Positions 43,201 through 51,190 of a DNA stretch of 64,000 nucleotides are shown here, piece by piece. The stretch covers positions 17,602 through 81,601 of the forward strand of contig NZ_JAACYW010000015.1 of NCBI RefSeq assembly GCF_015356825.1, in the 5' to 3' direction. Position 1 is the first letter of the stretch, and each line of letters begins with the position of its first letter. This stretch comes from Catenulispora rubra (GTDB lineage: Bacteria > Actinomycetota > Actinomycetes > Streptomycetales > Catenulisporaceae). The translations under genes and the position numbers were made by a program. The notes under the pieces are model-generated. The model saw only the letters and a list, made by a program, of their open reading frames with translations. It did not search any database and was not told the DNA's origin.

Positions 43201-44897
43201 GGGAGTTGGCGTTCGACTTCGACGACACCGGGCGCGAGACCGGGCGGTCGGTGGACGGCCTCGCGCGGGTGACACACGAGTTCGACGCCCTCGGACGCCT
43301 GGCGCGCCAGCAGGTGCTCAGCGGGGTGGGCGCGGCCGGCGGCGACACGGCCGTCGCGTCGCCTTCTGTGTTGTTTGAGCGCTCGTACGCCTACCGCGCA
43401 GACGGCACGCCCACAGGAATCGACGACACACTGCGCGGCGCCCGGCGCTACCAGCTCGACGCCGTCGGCCACGTCACATCGGTCCAGGCGTCGACCTGGA
43501 CCGAGAACTACAAGTACGACGCGCTCGGGAACGTCGCGCAGGCGGTCCAGTCCGGCGACCGGGCGGGGAACGACGGCGGGGAGCCGCCTGTCTTCGACGG
43601 CTCCCGGATCCGACGGGTCGGCCGGACGCACTACGACTACGACGCCCAAGGCCGCACGGTCCGCGCCCTGCGTCAAACGCTCTCCGGGCAGCGCCGTGAG
43701 TGGCACTACAGCTGGGACTCCGACGACCGCCTGACCTCGGTCAGGCTGCCGGACGGAACGGTATGGCAGTACACATACGATCCATCCGGGCGCCGCACAG
43801 CCAAGAGCCGCCTGGCCGAGGACGGTACGACGGCCGAGCGCATAACGTTCGGCTGGGACGGCAACCGCCTGATCGAACAGGTCACCGAGGGCCCGGACGG
43901 TCTGCGGACAGCTCTGGTGTGGGACTACGAGCTCGGTGAGGGCCAGCGCCCGGTGGCGCAGCGCCGCCGGTCCTGGGCCGCCGATGCGCCGCAGACGACG
44001 ATCGACGAGGCCTTCCACACGATCGTCACCGACCTCGTCGGCACGCCGACCGAGCTGGTCGCGCCGGACGGCTCGGTCGACTGGCACACCACGACCAGCC
44101 TGTACGGGATACCGATCGTCACGTCGTCGGGACCGGGGCAGGCAGGGCACGACGTGGATTGCCCACTGCGCTTCCCGGGACAGTTCCACGACGCCGAGAC
44201 CGGGCTGCACTACAACGTCCAGCGGTACTACGACCCCGAGCGCGGAACGTATCTGAGCCCCGATCCGCTGGGACTGGCACCGTCACCGAACGACCAGGGG
44301 TACGTACCGAACCCGACGATCGGGGTGGACCCCCTCGGTCTCGCCCTGATGTGCGTGAACGCGCTGCAGCCGCTCAAGGACCGAGCAGACTACCTGCACG
44401 GCCTGCTCCCCGAGGGGCGCTCTCAGAACAGCTACACCGTCGCGGTCATCCGGGCCTTGGACCACCAGGGCAAGGAGGTCCACGTGGTGGGCTGGAGCGG
44501 TCCGGGCGCGATGCGGAAGATCCTCCGTAGCGAAGTGGGCGGGAGCGGGAGCCTCCCGAGGGAGATCATGGCCGACCCGCTCAAGGGTGTCACCCAGTAT
44601 GAGAACCACGCGGAGCGGACAGCGCTCGCAACGATCAAGGCGAAGGGGTGGACACCGCTTGGGGGCGCGGCGAGCCGTCCAGTGTGCCCCTGGTGCGAGA
44701 ACTCGGTCGTGCACACCCCGTTCGACACGAGCCGCGGAATCGGCAGCGCTACACTGCTTGGGCCTCATAGCCAGATGGGATTCGCACCTCCGGTGCCTGC
44801 GGCCACGGGCGGCAAGAGCGTGGTATTGGTAAATCAAGTGCTCCCTGGTGGCAAGTCCGGCGGCTGGCTCCAGGGCCAGAGCATGTTCACCTGGTAG
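40215..44897 (+). CDS. RHS/YD-repeat polymorphic toxin with C-terminal nucleic-acid deaminase
   Basis: 1560 residues. Residues 1-200: WXG100-like helical region (WVGQTADAFKATYGPLPGRL and coiled coil), pointing to type VII-like export. Hydrophobic stretch near 235-285. DUF6531-type entry (ACTGGDPVDVVSGRMLTNETDLVLPGVLPL), then many YD repeats (for example YDDRGRLTGVVDSTGEPFRYEV). The RHS core ends with HYNVQRYYDPERGTYLSPDPLGL, the cleavage-proximal signature. The last 170 residues are the toxin: YENHAERTALATIKAKGW with His-Ala-Glu near residue 1465 and CPWC near 1491-1494, the zinc and catalytic pattern of cytidine-deaminase-like toxins. Target (DNA or RNA) cannot be read. The antisense 1214-residue frame is an artefact. 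Confidence 0.9.
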   Translation: MVRPSGWDILGLDGDPTPGVVESVQALAKEFGDFAHDVESAYRSLNSFGSDATALQWVGQTADAFKATYGPLPGRLQKLYTSYSEGSDALSAYAPKLQAAQSKADSALRQAQDANAGLQRATTNANSAAADLKTAQQNHATSPNPQAVTDAQTAHDTAQTNLNNAKAAMATLTKQANDAYNDRIAAAKECARALGHAQSDGIHNKHWWEHIGADLAEWGGKIAEIANDIAPVLDVIALATSWIPGVDVITAGLAEADNLIALAGTGLEIAGDAMQGHWGDALMGAGMLGAQFLGGKLVEKVGGKLMDKYGGKLLDKIGSRGNLEACTGGDPVDVVSGRMLTNETDLVLPGVLPLFLRRSYSSGYEAGRLFGPGWSSTLDIRLSVNAAGIHLTGDDAQILHYPIPEPGQAVLPGYGARWPLTWDRDTNEILVTAPVTGQVMHFPVAHFSNDDGEIRDLTALTDRNDNRIDVLRDEHGTPVGVEHSGGYRVAVDTTVGTAGIRVAGIRVVDGSDSGVIVRTFQYDDRGRLTGVVDSTGEPFRYEVDGLDRITRWTDRLGYGYTYEYGPDGRVLRGIGDGGFLSATFAYDDEAGATTVTDSLGHATVYSYDGNGNIAQTTDPLGHTVVTEYDDRGLLLSGTDPLGRTSRRDYDEHGNAVRLVRPDGTEITGVYAGPAQPLQVTLPDGTAWQYSYDERGNTTSVTDPAGTSSTFEYDGHGAVITSTDTWGAVTRVVNDGAGLPVDVVDARDMVTRLRRDAFGRIVEARGERGEFVATEFSVEGRPLRQSADDGSVGTWRYDLEGHLIEYVDTVGTVTRSEYGPFDTVVASTDGVGVRHTFTHDTELKLVRVTDPAGRNWDYAHDAAGNLVGERDFSGRVQKYAYDAVGQLATRVNGAGQVVHLERNPMGQVVRRRADEGETLFDYDVAGRLLAATGPGSSLAYTYDEAGRPLSESIDGRVMAVHYDATGRRVGRITSSGAVSQWTFDPAASRATLTLSGRELAFDFDDTGRETGRSVDGLARVTHEFDALGRLARQQVLSGVGAAGGDTAVASPSVLFERSYAYRADGTPTGIDDTLRGARRYQLDAVGHVTSVQASTWTENYKYDALGNVAQAVQSGDRAGNDGGEPPVFDGSRIRRVGRTHYDYDAQGRTVRALRQTLSGQRREWHYSWDSDDRLTSVRLPDGTVWQYTYDPSGRRTAKSRLAEDGTTAERITFGWDGNRLIEQVTEGPDGLRTALVWDYELGEGQRPVAQRRRSWAADAPQTTIDEAFHTIVTDLVGTPTELVAPDGSVDWHTTTSLYGIPIVTSSGPGQAGHDVDCPLRFPGQFHDAETGLHYNVQRYYDPERGTYLSPDPLGLAPSPNDQGYVPNPTIGVDPLGLALMCVNALQPLKDRADYLHGLLPEGRSQNSYTVAVIRALDHQGKEVHVVGWSGPGAMRKILRSEVGGSGSLPREIMADPLKGVTQYENHAERTALATIKAKGWTPLGGAASRPVCPWCENSVVHTPFDTSRGIGSATLLGPHSQMGFAPPVPAATGGKSVVLVNQVLPGGKSGGWLQGQSMFTW

Positions 44898-44912
44898 GGA
44901 AAGGGACCACCG

Positions 44913-45608
44913 ATGACCACCTCTGGCGGCGAGTCCGACGTCGACCGAATCCTCGCGGCACAGGCCCTCGACCGGGAAAAGGCCCGCGCCGCCCTGGCAG
45001 CCCGGGCCGCTGCCGGGATCGACGAGCGCGTCGAGGCCTGCACCCCCTACCAGGCGGCGGTCGTCATCGCCCTGGCTCTACGCCGGACCATGGCCATCAC
45101 CGACCTGCCGAAGGCCGAGGCGGACTTCGACCAGTACGGGAAGCTGATCGATGCCGCGCAGCGCATGAATCTGTCGTACCTGATGTCGGTGCCGGCGACG
45201 AACGTCACCTCCGAGGTCAGCGCACGGCTGGAGCAGGCCATCGGCACGCCGGAGCTTCCCATGGACGACCCGGGTGGCTCCGAGGGCGCGTTCATGGGCG
45301 TCGCCGTCATGATCGAATACCTCCTGGGCGCGTGGACCCGCCCAGATCCCGAGAAGGCGGCTGAGGCACTCGACTACGCCTACTCTCCATTCGCAGACGG
45401 ACTCGAGGAGTTCCCGGACCTGACGCCGGGGGCGCCGCTTGCCGAGATGGAGACGGCCTGCCAGTCCGCCGACCTCGACGCCGTGACCGCACTCGGCGAG
45501 CCGATCACCGTCGAGCAGTTCGACGAACTGGCGGCCGCGCCGGAATCGGTCGCACTCGGGCAGGCCTACCGGGCGCGGGTCGTGGAGATCATCGCTGCTG
45601 GAGAGTAG
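44913..45608 (+). CDS. Probable immunity protein for the RHS deaminase toxin
   Basis: 231 residues, starting 15 bases after the toxin gene with AGGGAAAGGG ahead. Acidic, helical and cytosolic, with no signal peptide. Polymorphic toxin genes are followed directly by their immunity gene, so function is assigned by position. No named immunity family is recognised. Confidence 0.65.
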   Translation: MTTSGGESDVDRILAAQALDREKARAALAARAAAGIDERVEACTPYQAAVVIALALRRTMAITDLPKAEADFDQYGKLIDAAQRMNLSYLMSVPATNVTSEVSARLEQAIGTPELPMDDPGGSEGAFMGVAVMIEYLLGAWTRPDPEKAAEALDYAYSPFADGLEEFPDLTPGAPLAEMETACQSADLDAVTALGEPITVEQFDELAAAPESVALGQAYRARVVEIIAAGE

Positions 45609-45733
45609 TTAGCAGCTGTAGGGGATGGTGGCTACGACGCACATCGACATCGATCCGCCGATGGCATCGCTCAGGTTGAGCTCCGAACCAGCAGTCGGCC
45701 GCACAGGGCGGTCGCGGCACAGCTGGCCAACTG

Positions 45734-46561
45734 CTAGAGCTCGCGTTTCTTGGCATTTTCGTCTTCGCCGGTGTCTGTTTCGGCAGCATGACGCTGATGG
45801 TCTGCGACATAGGACTCGATGGCCGCTCGGACTCTCTTGACCGATGACAGCGATGGCGCTCGGGTGCCCGAGGGGAGCCTGTCGGCTGCGATGAGGTCTT
45901 CGACGTGAAGGGCTAGAGCCGCCTGGAACTGGCGGCCCGATGGTCGGCGGCCGAGCCGGTCGGCCAGTTCGGCGAAAACCTCGCAGCCGAGGCTGGTCCA
46001 GTCGGGGCGCTTATGTGGTTGAGCGACCTGGTCGGGGCTCGTTTCCGAGTCCACTCCACCTGCCTGGTCGAGGAGGCTGGGCGATTCGGTCGGCAGTTGA
46101 TCGGCCCGCGCACTGCGGTGGTCGGCCAAGAGGCTCTGCAGATTGAGGAGCCGCTCAACGACGAGCGGGGGCAGAGTCGCCACAGCGGCCAAAAGCAGGT
46201 CACGGGCGGTCGGGTCGATCAGGTCGCCGACCTTCTGAAGAACGTGGTCGAGTGCGTTGCAGCCCAGAGTCATTGCGAACGCGAGGCGGGCATTTCGGAG
46301 AACGGGCTTCTGACCAGGGTGGTTCGCCGGGAGGCTGTAGCCGACGGCCAGGGCGGTGAAGGCGTAGGCGTCCAGCGCGGCTGGGAGGAGCCAGGCCGTG
46401 AACGGTCCGAGGTTGAGCTGGCCGCCCAAGTGATACAGCGTGTGGGCGCTGATCGCAGCTGCGGCGAGTTCGGCCGCGGTACCGCCGATGCGGGCGATGA
46501 GGACGGCGCTGGGCGGAGCCATGGGCGGGTTCGTGGGCGGCGTGGCGGTCGGGTCAGCCAT
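45734..46561 (-). CDS. DUF2637-family membrane protein
   Basis: 275 residues from ATG 46561 with GGAGG upstream. Four hydrophobic segments in the first 130 residues (VLIARIGGTAAELAAAAISAHTLY; LNLGPFTAWLLPAALDAYAFTALAVGYSL; ARLAFAMTLGCNALDHVL; DLLLAAVATLPPLVVERLL), the layout of DUF2637 proteins in actinomycete plasmids and ICEs. The C-terminal half is soluble with a winged-helix-like part (DRLGRRPSGRQFQAALALHVEDLI). Likely involved in transfer or spread. Last gene of the minus-strand conjugation region. Confidence 0.7.
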   Translation of the reverse strand: MADPTATPPTNPPMAPPSAVLIARIGGTAAELAAAAISAHTLYHLGGQLNLGPFTAWLLPAALDAYAFTALAVGYSLPANHPGQKPVLRNARLAFAMTLGCNALDHVLQKVGDLIDPTARDLLLAAVATLPPLVVERLLNLQSLLADHRSARADQLPTESPSLLDQAGGVDSETSPDQVAQPHKRPDWTSLGCEVFAELADRLGRRPSGRQFQAALALHVEDLIAADRLPSGTRAPSLSSVKRVRAAIESYVADHQRHAAETDTGEDENAKKREL

Positions 46562-46798
46562 CGGGACCTCCGCAGGGATGGGTGGGTGAGCGTATTTGCG
46601 CGCCTGGGCGGCCCGTGGGCGGCTGTGCCGCAGGATGGACGGCGCTGGTCGGACTCGACCGACCAGCGCGCGACGCTGGGCCGGTTGATGCGCCCGGGCT
46701 GACTGAGATCTGTGAGAGGCCGCTGTTGTGCCATTACGGCCGTGGGCGGCCAGGGGTCGAGAGGGCCGGCGGCCTGCATGCGGCCGCCGGCTGTCGCG
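46562..46798. other. Intergenic, no gene seen
   Basis: About 235 bases. Open frames here are shadows of neighbouring genes. No promoter assigned. Confidence 0.35.
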
Positions 46799-47029
46799 TC
46801 AGCGTCCGCGTCGAGCGACGGCGGACGCGTAGGCCTGAACGAGGCTGCCGATGAAGTTCGCGTCAGCCTCTGAGATCCCGACTGGGACCGAGAAGCAGAC
46901 GACACGGCCATCGGGCAGGTTGAAGTTCACGCAAGAGTCAGGGGGCGTGGATGCCTGAGGCACCGGGCCAGCCATGGGGCCGCGCGGAATCTGGGTGGGT
47001 GCTGGCCTGGGTTCGGTGTTCGTGTTCAC
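46799..47029 (-). CDS. Small hypothetical protein, 76 residues
   Basis: GTG 47029 with AAAGGAG upstream. Pro-rich start (EPRPAPTQIPRGPMAGPVPQ) then CVNFNLPDGRVVCFSVPVGISEADANFIGSLV, a compact domain with two Cys. Unknown function; part of the small-gene run between the conjugation core and DUF2637. Confidence 0.55.
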   Translation of the reverse strand: MNTNTEPRPAPTQIPRGPMAGPVPQASTPPDSCVNFNLPDGRVVCFSVPVGISEADANFIGSLVQAYASAVARRGR

Positions 47030-47148
47030 TGGACTGCTCCTTTGAGGCGGGAGTGGGGGTCTCGTTCTGGGCGACATTGATGCCGGGGGTGGTCGAGCCC
47101 AACCCGGCGCTTGGCCGCGCGTACGGCGAAGTCGCCAGCCGACAGCAC

Positions 47149-47436
47149 TCATTCGTGGGCGTCGCGGTCTACCTCGTCTGCGCGCTCGGCTTCTTCCAAC
47201 AGCCGCTTTCGGTTGAGCCGGAGGATGAGAGCGGCGCCGATGCGTTCCACGTGCTGCGAGGGGATGCCGGAGTCGGCGACAGCCGCGCCGTAGCGTTGGG
47301 TGGCCAACTCGAGATCACGCTGGGCGTCCACCAGGCGACCGGACACCGCCCAGATCTCGTCTGCCGCAGCGGTGACGGCTTCTTCCCCGGCGAGGTAGTT
47401 CAGCATCGCCTCGTCGTTCGGTGACCTCGTGCTCAT
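47149..47436 (-). CDS. Small helical hypothetical protein, 95 residues
   Basis: ATG 47436 overlaps the stop of the upstream gene (ATGA). All-helical, acidic C-terminus (RLLEEAERADEVDRDAHE). No family recognised. Confidence 0.6.
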   Translation of the reverse strand: MSTRSPNDEAMLNYLAGEEAVTAAADEIWAVSGRLVDAQRDLELATQRYGAAVADSGIPSQHVERIGAALILRLNRKRLLEEAERADEVDRDAHE

Positions 47437-48128
47437 CCCTTTTGCTCCGTTGCCGACTGCCCCGAGGCCGGTGGTGAAGCTGCCAGAGAGCTGCCCGGCA
47501 GATTGAGCGCGAAGGCCGTGATAACCGTGGCTGGGGCATGGGCAGTGGCGTCAGCGGAGAACCCGGGGCCCGAAATCAGCCAGCCACCAGCGTCGCCGAG
47601 GTCACTCTCGGGACGACAGCGTTCACACGGCGGGTTGAAGTTCGGAAACCGGAAGACGGCGGACACCGCTTTGTCGCGTCGCGTGAACTCAGCCAGCGCA
47701 GGATGCCGGTGGTCGGGGGCGACATGGCGCGTAAGGTCCCATCCAGCTTCGTCCAGCCGTTCGCTGTCCGGGGCATCGTCTACTCCGGCGAGCGCAGCGG
47801 CAGTGACTGCAAGCGGAGGGGCGTTGTAGCCCGTGAGCCGCCAGGACGGCCGACGCCCGCTGCGCCGCCGGCCGCTGCGATCAGGCAGTGAGAACGCGGC
47901 GCGTGACCTCAGCAGTTCAGCAATCTGACCGCGACGGTTGTCGATGGTGAGGACCAAGAGGCGGAGTTCACGTGACTCCCGGGGCGTCCACACGGTGGCA
48001 CGATGTGCTCCCGGGTGCTTGCCTTGCGGCTCTTCTTGCGGCGTCCAGTCGTGGTGCCGCAAGGCTCTGCCAATCTCTGCGGCGTTGGCGAGCTGAACGC
48101 TGGTGGCCGCTGGCGTGTGATTGAGCAT
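47433..48128 (-). CDS. Hypothetical protein, 231 residues
   Basis: ATG 48128 with GGAGGAGAG upstream. Cys pair CERC in the C-terminal third. No signal peptide. Coupled to the next gene. No family recognised; an element-specific protein of the conjugation region. Confidence 0.6.
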   Translation of the reverse strand: MLNHTPAATSVQLANAAEIGRALRHHDWTPQEEPQGKHPGAHRATVWTPRESRELRLLVLTIDNRRGQIAELLRSRAAFSLPDRSGRRRSGRRPSWRLTGYNAPPLAVTAAALAGVDDAPDSERLDEAGWDLTRHVAPDHRHPALAEFTRRDKAVSAVFRFPNFNPPCERCRPESDLGDAGGWLISGPGFSADATAHAPATVITAFALNLPGSSLAASPPASGQSATEQKG

Positions 48129-48144
48129 GAGTCGGCTCTCCTCC

Positions 48145-48528
48145 TCAGCGCGTGACGGTCGGTCGAGGACGGAGGATGAGCGCCGCGACTGCGGCGGCGT
48201 GGATCACCGCAGGTGGGGTGTTGCCGCCGAAGCTGCCGCGGAAGATCTGCGCGTGGCCCTGCTCCACAAGGCCCCCGAGCAGCGCGATGCGGCGAGCGTC
48301 GGATGCGTAGGCTGAAAGCTCGGTGTGGACCTGTCCGGCCTGATCGTTGATGTCCGCCGTCTCCGTCACGGCAACGACGTGACTCGGACGCGCGATGTGG
48401 ACGACGGCGGGTCCTCGTCCGAAGACGCCGGAGTAGTCGTTGACCAGGTGGCGGGTGAATCCGTACGCCGTCAGCCAGGGGCTGAGGCGGTCGGGGTCGA
48501 GCGGGAAGTGCGTGCCCCAGGTGGTCAT
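48145..48528 (-). CDS. Hypothetical protein, 127 residues
   Basis: ATG 48528, 16 bases ahead of the next gene. Begins TTWGTHFPLDPDRLSPWLTAYGFTRHLVNDYSG and has a helical C-terminal part. No family recognised. Confidence 0.6.
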   Translation of the reverse strand: MTTWGTHFPLDPDRLSPWLTAYGFTRHLVNDYSGVFGRGPAVVHIARPSHVVAVTETADINDQAGQVHTELSAYASDARRIALLGGLVEQGHAQIFRGSFGGNTPPAVIHAAAVAALILRPRPTVTR

Positions 48529-48769
48529 TGGGGAGGCTCCAGTTCGATACGGCGGCCAGGGCGGGCTGTTTTAGGCATGGCTCCGCCCAGGCCGCGGGCT
48601 CTCAGAGTTTTGTGTGATGGGCGGCCGGCAGGCTGTCGTCAAGAGCAGAGACAGCCCAGCAACGGCCGGAGTCAGGCAGCGAAGGGCGGACCGGTAGGGC
48701 TTGACCTCAGGTCAGCGCGGTGCGCCGTCAGCGCCTAGGGAAGAGAGCGGCGTAGCCGCGACTCGTGGG
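48529..48769. other. Intergenic, no gene seen
   Basis: About 240 bases without a supported ORF on either strand. A GCATGGCTCCGCCCAGGC segment near 48577 has no clear pairing. Confidence 0.35.
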
Positions 48770-48994
48770 TCAGCGGGGCGTTCGCTGAGCGGGGATGAAC
48801 TGCGAGGTCCAGGCCTTCGGCAGCCGTCCGACGTTAGACAGCATGATGTCGAGCTCGGTGAACTTCGCAGCCATAGCTTCGGCGCGGTACGCGTGAGGGC
48901 AGCTGCCGCCGCAGCACGGGGCCGGAGACTTCACGGCCCGCGTGGCGTCCGCAGAGAGCTCGCGCAGCTCCGCGATAATGAGATCAAGGCTCAT
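48770..48994 (-). CDS. Small Cys-rich hypothetical protein, 74 residues
   Basis: ATG 48994. N-terminal helix (LDLIIAELRELSADATRAV), then CCGGSCPHAYRAEAM with three Cys and a His that could bind metal. Unknown function. Confidence 0.5.
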   Translation of the reverse strand: MSLDLIIAELRELSADATRAVKSPAPCCGGSCPHAYRAEAMAAKFTELDIMLSNVGRLPKAWTSQFIPAQRTPR

Positions 48995-49589
48995 GAACTG
49001 TTCCTAACTGGTCTGTGATGGGATCGTGGGATGGTCGGTGCCTGATTCCCGGCGGCGGGGCCCTAATCCCGCCGCCGGGGCACACCCTGAAGGGTTTGCG
49101 TCCTGCCTTCCACTTCCTTCCTTCGGACTTGATGCGAATCGCCTTAATTCGCTTTCGCCCTCACGTCCTTATGTACCCAGGATATCTGGATAAACGCACA
49201 GGTCAAAGCCCTGATCCGCTATATCTTCACCCATTTGGCCTACGACTTTCTTGCATTTATTTTCGAATCAGTCGGGCGGGGTCCGCCGATGATTCTTCCG
49301 GTCGGCGCCGGACGATCAGCAGTGCCGCATTGGGCTCCTGCGCGAGAAGTGAATGGGCGAAGCGAAGGAATGGCCTGCCAGGCAAGCCAGGTCAGCAGAC
49401 AGCGATGGTCAGAGCCGCCGGGACAGGGCAGCAAGGAAATCGTGGTAACCACGATCGTCGGGGTGCAGTCGGAGCCCTGTAATTGGTGCTTGACCTGGCG
49501 TTACAGGGCTTTTACGGCACCTGCTGGCTGTGCCACCCGGCGCGCGGCCCATCGAGCTCGCGATCGCGCCATGCATCGCGCCAGCGTGA
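48995..49589. other. Palindrome-rich gap; candidate origin of transfer or control region
   Basis: 600 bases without a supported gene, with an AT-richer stretch at 49100-49270. Inverted repeats: GCGAAT/ATTCGC at 49134-49152; ATCGTGG/CCACGAT at 49439-49455 around TAA; AGCCCTGTAA/TTACAGGGCT at 49473-49510 (perfect 10-bp arms, 18-base loop, TTTA after). It lies at the downstream edge of the T4SS genes, where an oriT or an operator is plausible. Confidence 0.45.
49473..49510. promoter_or_regulatory. Inverted repeat with CTGTAA/TTACAG boxes
   Basis: 10-bp arms AGCCCTGTAA and TTACAGGGCT. The CTGTAAT-type box recurs at 50190-50300 and 59754-59782. TTGACCTGG inside the loop resembles TGACCTGG found between the boxes at 59.7 kb. 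Confidence 0.5.
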
Positions 49590-50186
49590 TCACTGCGCGG
49601 CGACCGGACGAGTGGCCGCGAACAAGTCTCCGCCTGCTGTCAGCGGATCGAACCGCACAACTTCACCTGGCGCGGGCGCGTCCAACACCACCGGAACCCC
49701 ACGGATGGCACCGAGATACATTGCGACGTGATGCGCGAACACCGTACTTCCGTAGAAGGCAAGATCTCCAGGTCGGAGACTTCCCAATTCGACTTTGGCG
49801 CCGGCGGCATATTGGGCAGTTGCCACTCTGGGGATATCGATCCCTGCGTTCCGGTAGGCGGCCTGCGTGAGCCCGGAACAATCATATCCGGGGTTGCCCG
49901 TTCCACCCCAAATGTAGGGCTGCCCGATCTGCTTGGCCGCGAACGCGATCGCAGTGGCTGCCTGCGGAGACGGCGCGTCGTGTTCAGCGGCAGCAATCAA
50001 ATGGACGTAGTCCTCCGCGGACCACAGGCTTTGAGTCCCCAGTGGAGTGGCGGCCACAGTGTGCCACAGGTGGGACAGCGGCGCGGTGATGACTGCTGTC
50101 ACGGCGCTTGCAGCCGCTGAGACGAAGACAACGAGGAAGAGGAACGCGGCTGCCGCGGCAGTGGCGACACGTGCGGGTACACCCAT
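49590..50186 (-). CDS. NlpC/P60 cell-wall peptidase of the conjugation module
   Basis: 198 residues from ATG 50186 (GTG 50189 also fits). One N-terminal membrane helix, then the P60 domain: AIAFAAKQIGQPYIWGGTGNPGYDCSGLTQ with catalytic Cys, RPGDLAFYG, and HHVAMYLG with catalytic His. Opens peptidoglycan locally for the mating channel, in the role of VirB1. Lies downstream of the conjugation core on the same strand, behind its own likely promoter. Confidence 0.9.
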   Translation of the reverse strand: MGVPARVATAAAAAFLFLVVFVSAAASAVTAVITAPLSHLWHTVAATPLGTQSLWSAEDYVHLIAAAEHDAPSPQAATAIAFAAKQIGQPYIWGGTGNPGYDCSGLTQAAYRNAGIDIPRVATAQYAAGAKVELGSLRPGDLAFYGSTVFAHHVAMYLGAIRGVPVVLDAPAPGEVVRFDPLTAGGDLFAATRPVAAQ

Positions 50187-50189
50187 CAC

Positions 50190-50300
50190 AACGCTCCGAT
50201 CGTGAGGATTACACAGCAGCGGCCTCGGACGAATCCAAGACCGCGCTGAGGATGTAATTTCTGCTGTAATCCCTGCTCAGGAGGCGATTACAGGACGTTC
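50190..50300. promoter_or_regulatory. Cluster of CTGTAATC boxes upstream of the NlpC/P60 gene
   Basis: Four related boxes: GGATTACA near 50209, GATGTAAT near 50251, CTGTAATC near 50263 and GATTACAG near 50286. The last two form a perfect 8-bp inverted repeat with a 14-base spacer. Likely operator sites for a regulator of the conjugation genes. Confidence 0.5.
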
Positions 50301-51157
50301 GGCCGCTGCGGAACTCCAAGGTGATCGCAGGCTGCCCTGCCGAGTTGAGCCAGCGTGAGGCGCCGTTCGGTGAACGTCGGTCGCCAGACCATTCCGGTGA
50401 TGTCGGCGGTCTGCGGGTCACCGACTGCAGTGGCTGCCGGCACGCCAGTGCTGGTTTCGGCTAGCAACTCGTGCAGACGTCGCTCGCGTCCTGATGAGCG
50501 GAGCCAGAACAGTACTGGAGAGCACGTGTCGGCCGCCTGCATGAGGCTGTCGTAGCCGAGCCACTTCGCGCGGAGCCTGTGAAGCGGCTCCGTGCCGGTG
50601 TCGTACTCGAGAAAGAACTCACACCAGGAATCGCCGTCGCGCCACCTGCCGAAGCCGTCGGGCCTGACACGGCCGGGGAAGAGCCGCGCGGTAGACCACT
50701 CTGAGCGCCATTCCTCCAGCGCGGCCCCAGGACCGCGCTCGTGTCTGTGGGCGAGAAGTCGGCAAAAGAACTCGTTGACGCCCCGTAGATGGTCTAGGTC
50801 CTGGCGAAGCGCGGCCGCGATAGCTGCTTGGCCGACGCCAGCCGGCACGGCGCTGCGGGCCGGGAAGCCGAGCAGCTTCAGCGCCTTGGCCGTCGCGACG
50901 CAGTGCAATTGCGACGATCCAGCGGCCGGAGGGCGGAACGTCTCGATCAGACCCGCTTCGCGCAAGGCGCCGATCCGCTTCCGCGCGCGGGTGTTGTCGG
51001 TGAACAGCGCGCGGGTGATTTGGCCGCTCGTCAGGACGCGATGTTCGGCGATGAGCCGGAGCATGCGGGCGTCGCGAGACGTGATGCGGTCTGCGACCGC
51101 GTGACTCGCAGGACGAGCGGTTTGAGCGCGAGTCTTGGCTGCCTTGCGGAAAGACAT
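50288..51157 (-). CDS. Replication-relaxation family protein (DNA-binding)
   Basis: 289 residues from ATG 51157, which has GGAGGAACAC ahead; ATG 51169 is in frame. N-terminal winged helix (RDARMLRLIAEHRVLTSGQITRALFTDNTRARKRIGALREAGLIETF) matches Replic_Relax proteins of actinomycete plasmids. The C-terminal domain has WCEFFLEYDTGTEPLHRLRAKW, a nuclease-like E-x-D/E-x pattern. Probably acts in DNA processing for transfer or replication; nicking activity is unproven. No classical relaxase is seen, so it is the nearest candidate. Confidence 0.75.
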   Translation of the reverse strand: MSFRKAAKTRAQTARPASHAVADRITSRDARMLRLIAEHRVLTSGQITRALFTDNTRARKRIGALREAGLIETFRPPAAGSSQLHCVATAKALKLLGFPARSAVPAGVGQAAIAAALRQDLDHLRGVNEFFCRLLAHRHERGPGAALEEWRSEWSTARLFPGRVRPDGFGRWRDGDSWCEFFLEYDTGTEPLHRLRAKWLGYDSLMQAADTCSPVLFWLRSSGRERRLHELLAETSTGVPAATAVGDPQTADITGMVWRPTFTERRLTLAQLGRAACDHLGVPQRPNVL

Positions 51158-51190
51158 GTGTTCCTCCATGGGCAGGTCGGCTGGCTCGGG

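Noticed and set aside
40566..44210. 1214-residue minus-strand ORF
   Set aside because: It is exactly antisense to the RHS gene, low in recognisable domains, and caused by the high-GC codon pattern. The plus strand has clear YD repeats and a toxin.
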